Positions 12,403 through 23,420 of a stretch of 64,000 bases of DNA are shown here, piece after piece. Within the stretch, counting starts at the first letter, position 1. Each line of letters begins with the position of its first letter. This DNA comes from Nocardioides mesophilus (lineage in GTDB: Bacteria; Actinomycetota; Actinomycetes; Propionibacteriales; Nocardioidaceae): NCBI RefSeq assembly GCF_014395785.1, contig NZ_CP060713.1, positions 3,252,501 through 3,316,500 of the forward strand. Direction: 5' to 3'. Made by a program: the position numbers and the translations under genes. The notes under the pieces are model-generated. The model worked only from the letters and a program-made list of their open reading frames with translations, was not told the origin of the DNA and ran no database searches.

Positions 12403-13211
12403 TGCGTGGCGCTTCCGCGGAGTCCGTGGCGACGCTGACCGAGGCCCTCGAGGCCACGGTCGACGCCGGCGCGGACGCCACCCGGCTCGCCGACGACCTC
12501 CTCGGGGTCGCCGCGATCCTGCGTCGGGAGGCCGGCCTGCGCCGGATCGCCACCGACGTCTCGATCGCTCCCGCAGCCAAGTCGGACCTGGTCCGACAGG
12601 TCTTCGGCTCGCAGCTCGCCCCGGCGTCGCTCGACCTCGTGGCGCAAGCCGCGGGTCGGCGCTGGGCAGGCAGCCGGGACCTCGGCGACGCCCTCGAGAA
12701 GCTCGGGGTGATCGCCGTGGTGCGCGGGGCCGACGACGCCGGCCAGGCCGACGCGCTCGAGGACGAGCTCTTCGGGTTCTCCCGGCTGGTCTCGCAGAAC
12801 CCCGAGCTGCGCGACGCTCTCTCCGACCCGGCCCGTTCGGCGGAGGACAAGCGGACGCTGCTGCACGGCCTGCTCGAGGGCCGCGTCACCGCCGCGACCA
12901 TGCGGCTGGCGGAGCAGTCGGTCGCCGGCTTCCACCGCACGGTGGCGGTCGCCCTCGAGGAGTACCAGAAGGTCGCCGCCCAGCACCGCAACCGGCTCGT
13001 CGCCACCGTCCGGGTGGCACGCGAGCTTCCCGCCGCGGACGAGCAGCGTCTCCAGGGTGCGTTGGCACGCCAGTACGGCAAGCCCGTGCACCTCAACGTC
13101 GTGGTCGACCCCCGGGTCGTCGGCGGCATGAGTGTCGAGATCGGTGACGACGTCATCGACGGGACCGTGTCCAGCCGCCTCGACGAGGCCCGCCGCCGGC
13201 TCGCCGGCTGA
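12402..13211 (+). CDS. atpH: F0F1 ATP synthase subunit delta
   Basis: Subunit delta (OSCP-type, 269 residues) joins the peripheral stalk to the alpha-beta head. The N-terminal half is helical, and the C-terminal part has the conserved stretch [23 protein letters not shown] followed by a basic [10 protein letters not shown] end. The protein is longer than the roughly 180 residues of E. coli delta, as is usual in actinobacteria. The ATG at 12402 overlaps the atpF stop. Confidence 0.94.
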
Positions 13212-13269
13212 GGCCCCCAGCCACACCGCCCAGCAACAGAGCACCGAATCCAAGAGAGCAGGGAAGAAC

Positions 13270-14910
13270 ATGACGGAGCTTTCGATCCGTCCGGACGAGA
13301 TCCGGGACGCGCTGCAGCGCTTCGTGTCCGACTACAAGCCGGAGACCGCCAGCCGCGAAGAGGTCGGCACCGTGGCAGAGGCCGGTGACGGCATCGCCCG
13401 TGTCACCGGGCTGCCGTCCGTCATGGCCAACGAGCTGCTCGAGTTCGAGGACGGGACTCTCGGCATCGCCCTGAACCTCGACACCCGCGAGATCGGCGTC
13501 GTCGTGCTGGGTGACTTCGAGAAGATCGAGGAGGGTCAGGCGGTGCGTCGCACCGGGGAGATCCTCTCGGTGCCGGTCGGCGAGGGCTACCTCGGCCGCG
13601 TGGTCGACCCGCTCGGCACCCCGATCGACGGTCTCGGCGAGATCCAGACCGACGGTCGTCGTGCCCTGGAGCTGCAGGCGCCCGGTGTGATGTCGCGCAA
13701 GTCCGTGCACGAGCCGCTCGCCACCGGCATCAAGGCGATCGACGCGATGACCCCGATCGGTCGCGGTCAGCGTCAGCTGATCATCGGCGACCGCGCGACG
13801 GGCAAGAGCACGATCGCGATCGACACGATCATCAACCAGAAGCAGAACTGGGAGTCCGGCGACCCCACGAAGCAGGTGCGCTGCATCTACGTCGCCATCG
13901 GCCAGAAGGGCTCGACCATCGCCTCCGTGCGGGGCGCGCTCGAAGAGGCCGGCGCGCTGGAGTACACCACCATCGTGGCCTCGCCCGCCTCGGACTCCGC
14001 CGGCTTCAAGTACCTCGCCCCCTACACCGGCTCGGCCATCGGTCAGCACTGGATGTACGACGGCAAGCACGTCCTGATCGTCTTCGACGACCTGACCAAG
14101 CAGGCCGAGGCCTACCGCGCCGTGTCGCTGCTGCTGCGCCGGCCGCCGGGCCGCGAGGCCTACCCCGGTGACGTGTTCTACCTGCACAGCCGGCTGCTGG
14201 AGCGTTGCGCCAAGCTCTCCGACGAGCTCGGCGCCGGCTCGATGACCGGCCTGCCGATGGTCGAGACGAAGGCAAACGACGTGTCGGCGTACATCCCGAC
14301 CAACGTCATCTCGATCACCGACGGCCAGATCTTCCTGCAGTCGGACCTGTTCGCCGCCAACCAGCGGCCGGCGATCGACGTGGGTGTCTCGGTGTCCCGC
14401 GTGGGTGGCGCCGCCATGACCAAGGCGGTCAAGAAGGTCACCGGCTCGCTCAAGGTCGACCTCGCGCAGTTCCGCGCGATGGAGGCCTTCGCGATGTTCG
14501 CCTCGGACCTCGACGCGGCCTCGCGCCAGCAGCTCGACCGTGGTGCGCGGCTGATGGCGCTGCTCAAGCAGCCGCAGTACTCCCCGTACCCGGTCAACGA
14601 GATGACCGCGTCGCTGTGGACCGGGACCACCGGTCGGCTCGACCGTGTCCCGGTGGAGGACGTGCTGCGCTTCGAGAGCGAGTTCCTCGACTACCTCAAG
14701 CGCGAGCACAGCGGCATCATGTCCACCATCGCGGAGACCAACGACTTCACCGACGACACCGCGGAGGCGCTGGAGAAGGCCTACGACTCCTTCCTCGACC
14801 AGTTCGAGACCTCCGAGGGGCAGTCGATCAAGCCGGGCCGCGAAGAGGTCGAGGCGCTGCCGGCCGACGAGGTCGAGCAGGAGCAGATCGTCAAGCAGAA
14901 GCGGGGCTGA
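13270..14910 (+). CDS. atpA: F0F1 ATP synthase subunit alpha
   Basis: Subunit alpha (546 residues) carries the regulatory nucleotide sites. The P-loop GDRATGKST is at residues 173-181. The family's [19 protein letters not shown]-like segment and the [13 protein letters not shown] stretch are present. A longer in-frame upstream extension exists but overlaps atpH. ATG 13270 is preceded by AGAGCAGGGAAGAA and gives the normal N-terminus [11 protein letters not shown]. Confidence 0.97.
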   Translation: MTELSIRPDEIRDALQRFVSDYKPETASREEVGTVAEAGDGIARVTGLPSVMANELLEFEDGTLGIALNLDTREIGVVVLGDFEKIEEGQAVRRTGEILSVPVGEGYLGRVVDPLGTPIDGLGEIQTDGRRALELQAPGVMSRKSVHEPLATGIKAIDAMTPIGRGQRQLIIGDRATGKSTIAIDTIINQKQNWESGDPTKQVRCIYVAIGQKGSTIASVRGALEEAGALEYTTIVASPASDSAGFKYLAPYTGSAIGQHWMYDGKHVLIVFDDLTKQAEAYRAVSLLLRRPPGREAYPGDVFYLHSRLLERCAKLSDELGAGSMTGLPMVETKANDVSAYIPTNVISITDGQIFLQSDLFAANQRPAIDVGVSVSRVGGAAMTKAVKKVTGSLKVDLAQFRAMEAFAMFASDLDAASRQQLDRGARLMALLKQPQYSPYPVNEMTASLWTGTTGRLDRVPVEDVLRFESEFLDYLKREHSGIMSTIAETNDFTDDTAEALEKAYDSFLDQFETSEGQSIKPGREEVEALPADEVEQEQIVKQKRG

Positions 14911-14914
14911 CCCA

Positions 14915-15853
14915 ATGGCAACCTCAGTGCGTGAGCTACGTGCACGGACCAAGTCCGTCACGTCGATGAAGAAGATCACGCGCGCCATGGAGCTCATCGC
15001 TGCCTCCCGGATCATCAAGGCGCAGCAGCGGGCCCAGGCGGCAGCGCCGTACGCCCGTGAGCTGACCCGCGCGGTCTCGGCGGTGGCGACGTACTCCAAC
15101 GTGGAGCACGCCCTCACCACCGAGCCGGAGAACCCCAAGCGCGCCGCGATCCTGGTGATCACCAGCGACCGCGGGCTTGCGGGGGCCTACTCCTCCAGCG
15201 TGCTCAGGGAGGCCGACCGACTCGCGGAGAAGCTCCGCGGCGAGGGCAAGGAGGTCGACTCCTACATCGCCGGACGCAAGGGTCAGGCCTACTTCAGGTT
15301 CCGCAACCGTCCGGTCGCGGCGTCCTGGAGCGGAGCCTCCGACCAGCCGACCTACGACCTGGCCCGGGAGATCGGCGAGGCGCTGATCGAGGCGTTTCTC
15401 GCCGGGGAGGACAACCCGGAGATCGAGCTGCGCGACGGTGCCGGCGAGGTCGACGAGGTCCACGTGGTCTACACGCGGTTCCGGTCGATGCTGACCCAGG
15501 AGCCCACCGCGACCCGGCTGCTGCCGCTGGAGATCGTCGAGGGGGAGGCGCCGGTCTCGAAGGAGGAGGTGCTGCCGCTCTACGAGTTCGAGCCCAGCGC
15601 CGCCGAGGTGCTCGACTCGCTGCTGCCGCGCTACGTCCAGAGCCGGATCTACTTCGCCATGCTGCAGGCGGCCGCCTCCGAGCTGGCCGCCCGCCAACGG
15701 GCGATGAAGGCGGCGACGGACAACGCCGATGAGCTCATCAAGAAGTACACACGGTTGGCCAACCAGGCCCGCCAGGCCGGAATCACACAGGAAATCAGCG
15801 AGATCGTCGGTGGCGTGAACGCGCTCGCCGATGCGACTGCCGGGAGTGAGTGA
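14915..15853 (+). CDS. atpG: F0F1 ATP synthase subunit gamma
   Basis: Subunit gamma (312 residues) is the central rotor shaft. The N-terminal helix reads [17 protein letters not shown], followed by the [11 protein letters not shown] segment. The C-terminal helix reads [13 protein letters not shown]. An insertion of charged residues is seen in the middle (about residues 190-240), as in other actinobacteria. The start lies four bases after the atpA stop. Confidence 0.96.
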   Translation: MATSVRELRARTKSVTSMKKITRAMELIAASRIIKAQQRAQAAAPYARELTRAVSAVATYSNVEHALTTEPENPKRAAILVITSDRGLAGAYSSSVLREADRLAEKLRGEGKEVDSYIAGRKGQAYFRFRNRPVAASWSGASDQPTYDLAREIGEALIEAFLAGEDNPEIELRDGAGEVDEVHVVYTRFRSMLTQEPTATRLLPLEIVEGEAPVSKEEVLPLYEFEPSAAEVLDSLLPRYVQSRIYFAMLQAAASELAARQRAMKAATDNADELIKKYTRLANQARQAGITQEISEIVGGVNALADATAGSE

Positions 15854-17317
<1,464 letters not shown>

Positions 17318-17399
17318 CCCGCTCCCGGCACGCCCACGGCGCCGTCCCACCCCCGGGTGGGTCGCGCCGGGGCGCGCCGGGACCCAGAGAGGAATGCGC

Positions 17400-17801
17400 A
17401 TGAGCGACTCCGTGATGCAGGTGGAGCTGGTGGCGGCCGACCGCCTCGTGTGGTCGGGCGAGGCCTCGATGGTCATCGCTCGCACGACCGAGGGCGACGT
17501 CGGCATCCTGCCGAACCACGCCCCGATGCTCTCCACGATGGTGGACGGGATCGTCGACGTCACCACCGCGGACGGCGAGACCTGGATCGCCGCCGTGGAC
17601 GCGGGCTTCCTGTCCGTGGCCAACAACCGGATCTCGATCCTGTCCGAGCACGCCGAGATGTCCCACGACATCGACCTCGAGCGGGCCCGCGCCGACCTCG
17701 ACCGCGCCAAGCAGGCGGGCGAGCTGCTCAACGAGCCCGAGGAGCGTGCCCAGGCCGCGTGGGCGGAGGCCCGGATCCGGGCCGCCGAGAAGGCGTCCTG
17801 A
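17400..17801 (+). CDS. atpC: F0F1 ATP synthase subunit epsilon
   Basis: Subunit epsilon (133 residues) sits on gamma and restrains ATP hydrolysis. The N-terminal beta-sandwich begins MQVELVAADRLVWSGEASMVIART and carries the GDVGILPNHAPML motif. A C-terminal pair of helices (ERARADLDRAKQAGEL and onward) follows. The start at 17400 is about seven bases after GAGAGG; an ATG at 17394 adds two residues. It closes the atp operon. Confidence 0.95.
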   Translation: MSDSVMQVELVAADRLVWSGEASMVIARTTEGDVGILPNHAPMLSTMVDGIVDVTTADGETWIAAVDAGFLSVANNRISILSEHAEMSHDIDLERARADLDRAKQAGELLNEPEERAQAAWAEARIRAAEKAS

Positions 17802-17820
17802 GGAGTCGGATCACACAGAC

Positions 17821-17835
17821 CATGACCAGGTCATG
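17821..17835. promoter_or_regulatory. 15-bp palindrome between atpC and DUF2550
   Basis: CATGACC-A-GGTCATG is a perfect inverted repeat with a one-base centre. It overlaps a second palindrome GGTCATGACC at 17828-17837. It lies 20 bases after atpC and 31 before the DUF2550 start. Its shape suits a dimeric regulator site, but no partner is known. Confidence 0.3.
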
Positions 17836-17865
17836 ACCGGGCCATTCGGACCCGAGGGGCGATAG

Positions 17866-18309
17866 ATGGCGTGGTGGCAGTGGCTGGTCGACTCCGCCGG
17901 GCTCGTCCTGCTGCTCGTCTTCGGCTACGGGCTCTGGCTGGTCATCCGCCGTCGGTGGATCTCTCGGAACGGCGGCACCTTCGAGTTCAGCGTCCGCGTC
18001 CGGTCCGGAAGGGCCGGACGCGGATGGATTCTCGGCGTGGGTCGCTACTCCGGTGGCGACCTCGAGTGGTTCCGGGTGTTCTCGGTCTCCCCGCGGCCCA
18101 AGAAGGTCTTCAGGCGCGCCGACCTGTCCTACGTCGGCCGTCGCGACCCGGGTGGGGTCGAGGCGTACTCGTTGTACTCCGGCCACGTGGTGGTCTCCTG
18201 CAAGACCCCTAAGGGGCTCGTCGAGGTGGCCATGAGCCCCGAGGCGCTGACCGGCTTCCTGGCCTGGCTCGAGGCGGCCCCACCGGGGCAGCGCAACCGC
18301 CAGCGCTGA
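17866..18309 (+). CDS. DUF2550 family membrane-anchored protein
   Basis: This 147-residue protein has one N-terminal membrane helix (about residues 7-28) followed by basic residues and a soluble domain. Its sequence (GGTFEFSVR, WILGVGRY, FRVFSVSPRPKKVF) and position right after atpC match the DUF2550 proteins that follow atpC in mycobacteria and other actinobacteria (the Rv1312 position). The function is unknown. Start ATG 17866 is preceded by GAGGGGC. Confidence 0.85.
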   Translation: MAWWQWLVDSAGLVLLLVFGYGLWLVIRRRWISRNGGTFEFSVRVRSGRAGRGWILGVGRYSGGDLEWFRVFSVSPRPKKVFRRADLSYVGRRDPGGVEAYSLYSGHVVVSCKTPKGLVEVAMSPEALTGFLAWLEAAPPGQRNRQR

Positions 18310-18338
18310 GCCGAGCCCTTCCGGCCGCCGGCCAGGTG

Positions 18339-18367
18339 TTCACTTCACTCCCCGCTGACCCTACGTT
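18339..18367 (+). promoter_or_regulatory. candidate promoter of the MBL-fold gene
   Basis: TTCACT (18339-18344) is 17 bases from TACGTT (18362-18367). The ATG follows six bases after the -10 box, so the mRNA is probably leaderless. Confidence 0.4.
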
Positions 18368-18373
18368 GGCCTC

Positions 18374-19066
18374 ATGCGGGTCGAGGACGTCGCGAGGATC
18401 GAGCTGGGGTCGTTCGTCCGCCCCCCGGAAGAGACCGGCACGGCCGACTACAGGGTCGAGACCGTGCTCGGGTACGTCGCCCGGACGCCGGCCGGGATGC
18501 TGCTGCTCGACACCGGTCTGGGAGAGACCGACCAGGAGACGGAGCGCTGGTACCGCCCCCGACGGGTCCAGATCCACGAAGCGCTGCGCCGGGTCGGTCT
18601 GACGGTGGAGGCGATCGACCTGGTCGTCAACTGTCACCTGCACTTCGACCACATCGGCGGCAACCCGGCGTTCCCCGGTCGGCCCCTGCTCTGCCAGCGT
18701 CGCGAGCTGGAGACCGCGCACACCGGTGAGTACACGGTTCCTGCCCTCGTCGACTTCCCCGGCGCGCGCTACGAGCTGCTCGACGGCGAGGCCGAGGTTG
18801 CGCCCGGCGTCCATGTGATCCCGACGCCGGGGCACGTGGCCGGCCACCAGTCGATCGTCCTCGAGTGCGAGGACGGCTCCCTCGTGCTGGCGGGGCAGGC
18901 CCACGACATCGCCTCCCAGTGGTCGGCCGACGTCATGGCGGCCCGCGCCACCCGGCTCGGGCACGAGCCACCCCTCCCGCTCCCGAGCTCGTGGATGGAG
19001 CGACTCCTCGAGTTCGATCCCCGACGCGTCGTCTTCGCGCACGACCACGCCGTCTGGATGCCCTGA
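18374..19066 (+). CDS. metallo-beta-lactamase-fold hydrolase (AHL-lactonase-like)
   Basis: This 230-residue protein has the zinc-binding HLHFDH motif of the metallo-beta-lactamase fold, a downstream TPGHVAGHQ metal site and a C-terminal FAHDH. The arrangement resembles N-acyl-homoserine-lactonase-type enzymes, but the fold covers many esterases and lactonases, so the substrate is not known. There is no signal peptide, so it is cytoplasmic. No Shine-Dalgarno sequence precedes the ATG; a promoter-like pair ends six bases upstream. Confidence 0.8.
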   Translation: MRVEDVARIELGSFVRPPEETGTADYRVETVLGYVARTPAGMLLLDTGLGETDQETERWYRPRRVQIHEALRRVGLTVEAIDLVVNCHLHFDHIGGNPAFPGRPLLCQRRELETAHTGEYTVPALVDFPGARYELLDGEAEVAPGVHVIPTPGHVAGHQSIVLECEDGSLVLAGQAHDIASQWSADVMAARATRLGHEPPLPLPSSWMERLLEFDPRRVVFAHDHAVWMP

Positions 19067-19128
19067 CCTGCGGGCTCTGTGGCGGACACGACGCGCGCGC
19101 GGTCCCTGGTGGACCCAGCGCCACTGTG

Positions 19129-19776
19129 ATGGGATGGAGCGTGGCACCGCTGACGGACTGGGAGTCGTGGCACGACGCCTACGAGGACCCGGACTCCCTG
19201 CTCTCCGAGCGGCTCCGGGTGGTGCAGCAGCACATCAGCGAGTGGCTCGATGCGCGGCCGGGGGAGGTCACCGTGGTGAGCGCGTGCGCCGGGGACGGCC
19301 GTGACCTTCTCGGGGTGCTCCAGGGGAGAGCGGACCGCCGGCGGGTCCGCGCGACCCTGCTCGAGGCCGACCCCGGGATCGCCCGGCGTGCTGCTGAGAC
19401 CGTCCATGCGCTCGGCCCGGCGGACATCGAGGTGCGGTGCACCGACGCGGGAATCACGACTGCGTACGCCGGGGCCGTCCCGGCCGACCTGGTCCTGCTC
19501 TGCGGGATCTTCGGCAACGTGGCCGACGAGGACGTGCAGCGCACCGTCGCTGCTGCCGCGCAGCTCTGCAAGACCGGGGCCCGCGTGATCTGGACGCGGC
19601 ACCGTCGGGCCCCTGACCTCACCCCGCAGATCCGTGCCTGGTTCGTCGAGCACCACTTCGCGGAGGAGCACTTCGTCGCTCCGCAGCACGGGACCTACTC
19701 GGTGGGGGTCCAGCGTTTCCTCGGCGATCCGGAGCCGCTGGAGCCTGACAGGCGACTCTTCTCGTTCAACAAGTGA
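19129..19776 (+). CDS. class I SAM-dependent methyltransferase-like protein
   Basis: This 215-residue protein starts MGWSVAPLTDWESWHDAYEDP. A SAM-binding-type strand and glycine loop, VTVVSACAGDGRDLLGVL, is followed by acidic LLEADPG, as in class I methyltransferases. A cytoplasmic enzyme is likely, but the acceptor is unknown. It resembles a small conserved family seen in other actinobacteria. It lies 62 bases after the hydrolase gene and may share its transcript. Confidence 0.65.
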   Translation: MGWSVAPLTDWESWHDAYEDPDSLLSERLRVVQQHISEWLDARPGEVTVVSACAGDGRDLLGVLQGRADRRRVRATLLEADPGIARRAAETVHALGPADIEVRCTDAGITTAYAGAVPADLVLLCGIFGNVADEDVQRTVAAAAQLCKTGARVIWTRHRRAPDLTPQIRAWFVEHHFAEEHFVAPQHGTYSVGVQRFLGDPEPLEPDRRLFSFNK

Positions 19777-19861
19777 GGGCGCCACGTGTGTCGCCGGTCA
19801 CCGGTCCGCGCCGTTCCCGGCCACCGGGCAGGACTCGCCGCGGTGGCAGCAGCCGCTGCGG

Positions 19862-20281
19862 CTAGGGCGCACCTGCGGCGAGGTCCTCGTAGATCGCCTC
19901 GCGCTCCTTCGACGCCACCGAGTCGGCGACGAAGACCGCGAAGGAGTCCTGGTCGGACCGGACTCCCAGGACCTTCGTCGGTGGGTAGCCACTGAACGTC
20001 CACGTCGTGACCGTGTGCGGGGACGCGGGGAAGACCGGACCGGCAGCCTCCGAGCCGACGTCCTGACACTCGGCCTCCTCCGCCGACGCGTGCTTGCGGG
20101 CCTGACGGTCGGAGTACCCGTGCGAGGTGTAGACGATGCCGTCCGCCCGGAGCTGTGCTGAGCAGTCGACGGCCGCCGTCGGCTCCCCGGTGTCAGACGA
20201 ACAGCCGCCGACTGCGGCAGCCGCCACCGTCATCACGCAGACACATGCGACTCGCAGCAGGCCGTTCAGAAGAGAGGTCAC
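19862..20281 (-). CDS. small secreted lipoprotein, unknown function
   Basis: This 139-residue protein on the minus strand has a hydrophobic signal ending in a lipobox VGGC with the lipid-bearing cysteine at position 27. The mature part contains two further cysteines and no domain I recognise. It should be anchored on the outer face of the membrane. It is convergent with the methyltransferase gene. Function unknown. Confidence 0.6.
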   Translation of the reverse strand: MTSLLNGLLRVACVCVMTVAAAAVGGCSSDTGEPTAAVDCSAQLRADGIVYTSHGYSDRQARKHASAEEAECQDVGSEAAGPVFPASPHTVTTWTFSGYPPTKVLGVRSDQDSFAVFVADSVASKEREAIYEDLAAGAP

Positions 20282-20327
20282 GCCACTAGGACGTCGCCCT
20301 CGCGCGTTCGGTTCCCGCCACTCGTGC

Positions 20328-20433
20328 CGGCTCGCGCTGACCCGCTCGCTGCGCTCGCTCTCACCGCTCCCCGCGGTGCTGACGGGCGGCTCGCGCCGAC
20401 CCGCTCGCTGCGCTCGCTCTCAGCGCTCCCCGC
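20328..20433. repeat. two 47-bp direct repeats
   Basis: Copies at 20328-20374 and 20387-20433 differ at two positions and start 59 bases apart. Each contains GCTCGCTGCGCTCGCT, an imperfect palindrome. The second copy covers the last codons of the cobalamin adenosyltransferase gene. Confidence 0.85.
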
Positions 20434-20992
20434 CGGGGGTCCAGAGCACGTCGCCGGCCTCCCGGTTGGCGTGCCGGGCGAGGATGAACAGCAGGTCCGA
20501 GAGCCGGTTGAGGTACTTGATCGCGGCGACGTTCATGGTCTCGCCGTGCTGCTCGTACGCCGCCCACGCCGCCCGCTCCGCACGTCGCACCACCGTGCGG
20601 GCCACGTGCAGCAGGGCCGCCCCCGGCGTGCCGCCGCTGAGGATGAACGAGCGGAGGTTCGGCAGGTTCTCGTTGTAGGCGTCGCACCAGGCCTCCAGCC
20701 GGTCGACGTACGCCTCCTCGATCCGCAGCGGCGGGAACTCCGGGTTCTCCACGACCGGGGTGCAGAAGTCGGCACCGACGTCGAAGAGGTCGTTCTGGAC
20801 CGTCGTCAGGACCTTGACCACGTCCTCGTCGAGCCCACCCAGGGCCACCGCCGCACCGATCTGGGCGTTCGCCTCGTCGACGTCGGCGTAGGCATGCAGC
20901 CGCAGGTCGTTCTTCGTCGTCACGCTCATGTCGCCCAGGCGGGTCTCGCCGGCATCGCCGGTGCGGGTGTAGATGCGGGTGAGGTTGACCAT
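20420..20992 (-). CDS. PduO-type ATP:cob(I)alamin adenosyltransferase
   Basis: This 190-residue enzyme transfers the adenosyl group of ATP to cob(I)alamin and so makes coenzyme B12 for the mutases elsewhere in this window. The N-terminal ATP-binding motif TRTGDAGET is at residues 9-17. The C-terminal half has the family helix [11 protein letters not shown] and the segment [12 protein letters not shown]. It is divergent from murA. A TAGGCT box lies six bases before the ATG, which suggests a leaderless mRNA. The C-terminal end runs into a direct repeat. Confidence 0.93.
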   Translation of the reverse strand: MVNLTRIYTRTGDAGETRLGDMSVTTKNDLRLHAYADVDEANAQIGAAVALGGLDEDVVKVLTTVQNDLFDVGADFCTPVVENPEFPPLRIEEAYVDRLEAWCDAYNENLPNLRSFILSGGTPGAALLHVARTVVRRAERAAWAAYEQHGETMNVAAIKYLNRLSDLLFILARHANREAGDVLWTPGGER

Positions 20993-20998
20993 GCCCTC

Positions 20999-21004
20999 AG
21001 CCTA
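20999..21004 (-). promoter_or_regulatory. -10 box of the adenosyltransferase gene
   Basis: On the minus strand this reads TAGGCT and ends six bases before the start codon at 20992. That spacing fits a transcript starting at or near the ATG. No clear -35 box was found. Confidence 0.35.
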
Positions 21005-21068
21005 GGCCCCGGCACCCGACCCGGCGGGACGGCCGTGGTCGGCGGGCTGCCCCGACGTCGTCCACGTC

Positions 21069-21074
21069 TACGAT
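21069..21074 (+). promoter_or_regulatory. -10 box of murA
   Basis: TACGAT lies eight bases before the murA ATG. There is no Shine-Dalgarno sequence, so the mRNA is probably leaderless. Confidence 0.35.
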
Positions 21075-21082
21075 CGTCCTCG

Positions 21083-22390
21083 ATGGAAGGCTTCCAGGTC
21101 GTCTCCGACGGTCCGCACACAGCTCCCCTGCACGGCTCCGTCCACGTCGGCGGAGCCAAGAACAGCGCCCTGAAGCTGATGGCCGCCACGCTGCTGGCCG
21201 CCGGACGCAGCACCCTCACGAACGTGCCCGACATCCTCGACGTGCACGTGATGGGACGGTTGCTGGAGGAGCTCGGCTGCACCGTCACCGTCGAGCACCC
21301 CGACGGTGCGCCGGGATCGTCGGGGACGGTCATCGTCGACGTGCCCGAGCAGCTCGGCCACGAGGCGCCGTACGACCTGGTCCGCCGGTTGCGCGCCTCG
21401 ATCACCGTCCTCGGACCGTTGGTCACCCGGTGCGGCCGGGCACGGGTCGCGCTGCCCGGCGGCGACAACATCGGCTCGCGCGGGCTGGACATGCACATGA
21501 CCGGGCTCCGCGAGCTCGGTGCGACGGTCGGGGTCGAGCACGGGTACGTCGTCGCCGACGCCGGGGCGGGGCTCCGCGGAGGCAACCTCTGGCTCGACTT
21601 CCCCAGCGTCGGGGCGACCGAGAACCTGCTGATGGCCGCGGTGCTGGCGCACGGCACGACGGTCATCGACAACGTGGCACGCGAGCCGGAGATCATCGAC
21701 CTGTGCCAGATGCTGCAGGCCATGGGCGCCCTGATCGACGGGGTCGGCACCTCGACGCTCACCATCGAAGGCGTCACCGCGCTGTCGCCCGTGGAGCACA
21801 CGACCGTGAGCGACCGCATCGTCGCCGGCACCTGGGCCTTCGCCGTCGCCCTCGCCGGCGGCGACCTCACAGTGGTCGGCGGCCGGGCCCGGCACCTCGA
21901 CATCGTGCTCGACAAGCTGGTCGCGGCCGGCGGCCACGTGGACGCCGACGAGCACGGCTTCCGGGTCTGCGTCGACAAGCGGCTCACCTCCTTCGACGTC
22001 GTGACGCTGCCCTACCCCGGCTTCCCGACGGACCTGCAGCCGTTCGCGATGGCGCTCGCCGCGGTCAGCGGTGGCACGGCGATGATCACCGAGAACGTCT
22101 TCGAGGCCCGGTTCATGTTCGCCCAGGAGCTGGCCCGGCTCGGGGCGGACCTGCGCACCGACGGGCACCACGCCGTGGTCCGGGGCACGACGGTCCTCTC
22201 CGGCGCGCCCGTGGTCGCCCACGACATCCGGGCCGGTGCGGCGCTGGTGCTCGCCGGTCTGGCCGCGCAGGGCACCACGACCGTCGCGGACGCCCACCAC
22301 ATCGACCGGGGGTACCCACGGTTCGCCGAGACCCTCGCCGGCCTCGGTGCCCGGGTGTCCCGGGTGCCGCTCCAGGAGCCCGCCGACTGA
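21083..22390 (+). CDS. murA: UDP-N-acetylglucosamine 1-carboxyvinyltransferase
   Basis: MurA (435 residues) transfers enolpyruvate from phosphoenolpyruvate to UDP-GlcNAc, the first committed step of peptidoglycan synthesis. The substrate lysine-asparagine pair is K26-N27 in GGAKNSAL. The active-site loop reads [16 protein letters not shown], so the residue that is cysteine (C115) in E. coli is aspartate D128 here. The C-terminal [15 protein letters not shown] carries the other catalytic aspartate. An Asp in the loop is known from M. tuberculosis MurA and makes the enzyme insensitive to fosfomycin. The start at 21083 gives the normal family length. Confidence 0.96.
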   Translation: MEGFQVVSDGPHTAPLHGSVHVGGAKNSALKLMAATLLAAGRSTLTNVPDILDVHVMGRLLEELGCTVTVEHPDGAPGSSGTVIVDVPEQLGHEAPYDLVRRLRASITVLGPLVTRCGRARVALPGGDNIGSRGLDMHMTGLRELGATVGVEHGYVVADAGAGLRGGNLWLDFPSVGATENLLMAAVLAHGTTVIDNVAREPEIIDLCQMLQAMGALIDGVGTSTLTIEGVTALSPVEHTTVSDRIVAGTWAFAVALAGGDLTVVGGRARHLDIVLDKLVAAGGHVDADEHGFRVCVDKRLTSFDVVTLPYPGFPTDLQPFAMALAAVSGGTAMITENVFEARFMFAQELARLGADLRTDGHHAVVRGTTVLSGAPVVAHDIRAGAALVLAGLAAQGTTTVADAHHIDRGYPRFAETLAGLGARVSRVPLQEPAD

Positions 22391-22516
22391 GCCCGCGGGT
22401 TGCGAGTTGGTTACGAGACCGGCGAGTTTCGGCGCGGCTGCAACCTTTCGGCTGTGATCCGCGTCATAGTGGGTACACGGTGGTCGTCGGGGGACCGCCA
22501 GGCTGAGGTGGAGACT

Positions 22517-22822
22517 ATGGACGTGACGGTCCGCGGTGACACGATCGCACTCTTCGGACGGCTCGACGGCCGTTCCACGGCGCAGGTTCGCGACCTGCTG
22601 CACCAGACACTCGAGCAGCATCTCGACGTGGTGGTCGACCTCTCCCACGTGGACTCCGTCGACGTGACCGGGCTGACCATGCTGGCCGCGACCAGCAAGC
22701 TGCTCGAGCGCGAGGGCCGCATGCTGCTGCTGCGCGGCTGCAGCCCGGCACTGCGGCGGGTGATCGCCTTCACCCGGATGCGGAGCCTGCTGCAGGTCGA
22801 GGCCTCGGCGGAGACCGCCTGA
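22517..22822 (+). CDS. STAS-domain protein (anti-anti-sigma factor-like)
   Basis: This 101-residue single STAS domain begins MDVTVRGDTIALFGRLDGRS and has the typical VVDLSHVDSVDVTGLTML core. In anti-anti-sigma factors this region has the pattern DSSGL, with the second serine phosphorylated by an anti-sigma kinase. Here the matching position is Thr51 (DVTGL). It may act in partner switching with an HATPase-type anti-sigma protein, such as the one at 25650. GAGGTGGAG lies four bases before the ATG. Its 3' end overlaps the convergent membrane-protein gene by 53 bases. Confidence 0.8.
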   Translation: MDVTVRGDTIALFGRLDGRSTAQVRDLLHQTLEQHLDVVVDLSHVDSVDVTGLTMLAATSKLLEREGRMLLLRGCSPALRRVIAFTRMRSLLQVEASAETA

Positions 22823-23231
22823 GGCCGATCAGCGCCACCACGAAGCCGATGGCGCTGCCGACCGCGGCGATCCCGAGCAGGATCCTGGTGACCAGCTCCC
22901 AGGTGGAGGAGCCGTCGAAGTCGAACGGGAACACCCGCCACATCGCCACGATCGCGGCCAGCCCGACACCGGTGGTCAGCATGGTGCCGAAGCTCTTGAG
23001 CCAGGCCGGGTCGCGGAGCAGGTAGACCAGGTTCGTCAGCAGCCCGGCCAGGATCGAGGCGTTGACGAAGCCGACCACCCGTTCGGTGTCCGCGGTGAGG
23101 AACGGGACGGCGTCCCAACCCGGCCACAGGTTGACGAGGACGAGCAGGACCGCATTGACCAGGGCTCCGACGCCGTAGCCGACACGACGCGCGCCGGCAG
23201 GGGCGGCGGCTGACCCGGCGGCGTGCGTCAT
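22770..23231 (-). CDS. four-helix membrane protein, unknown function
   Basis: This 153-residue protein has four hydrophobic segments: about residues 18-38, 55-72, 82-97 and 112-136. Both ends are short and polar. It is conserved in style with small actinobacterial membrane proteins, but I do not recognise a family. Its last 18 codons lie antisense to the end of the STAS gene. Confidence 0.6.
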   Translation of the reverse strand: MTHAAGSAAAPAGARRVGYGVGALVNAVLLVLVNLWPGWDAVPFLTADTERVVGFVNASILAGLLTNLVYLLRDPAWLKSFGTMLTTGVGLAAIVAMWRVFPFDFDGSSTWELVTRILLGIAAVGSAIGFVVALIGLRRSPPRPRPAAGSASG

Positions 23232-23385
23232 CGGGGTCTCCTGGTCTGAAGCATCGCTCTCACGCTAGGCAGCGCGGCGCGGGTCGCTGGAGGGGCGAAG
23301 GTCACCGGAGCCCCGGCCGAGCCGGCCGAGCGGGTGATCGGTCCGGTGTGACCTACTTGGCAGAGTGGCACAGTTCACAAGCAGG

Positions 23386-23414
23386 TTACCGACGGGTTCG
23401 GGCCGCCGTACGCT
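23386..23414 (+). promoter_or_regulatory. candidate promoter of ecm
   Basis: TTACCG (23386-23391) is 17 bases from TACGCT (23409-23414). The ATG follows after six bases with no Shine-Dalgarno sequence, so the mRNA is probably leaderless. Confidence 0.4.
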
Positions 23415-23420
23415 CCCTGC

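Noticed and set aside
19120-19126. GCCACTG, the 3' box of a cobalamin riboswitch, just before the methyltransferase-like gene
   Set aside because: The rest of the B12 box and the roughly 150-200 base structure are missing, since only 62 bases separate it from the preceding gene.
20993-21082. Possible B12 riboswitch before the adenosyltransferase gene
   Set aside because: The gap to murA is only 90 bases and the ATG follows a -10 box by six bases, so there is no room for a leader.
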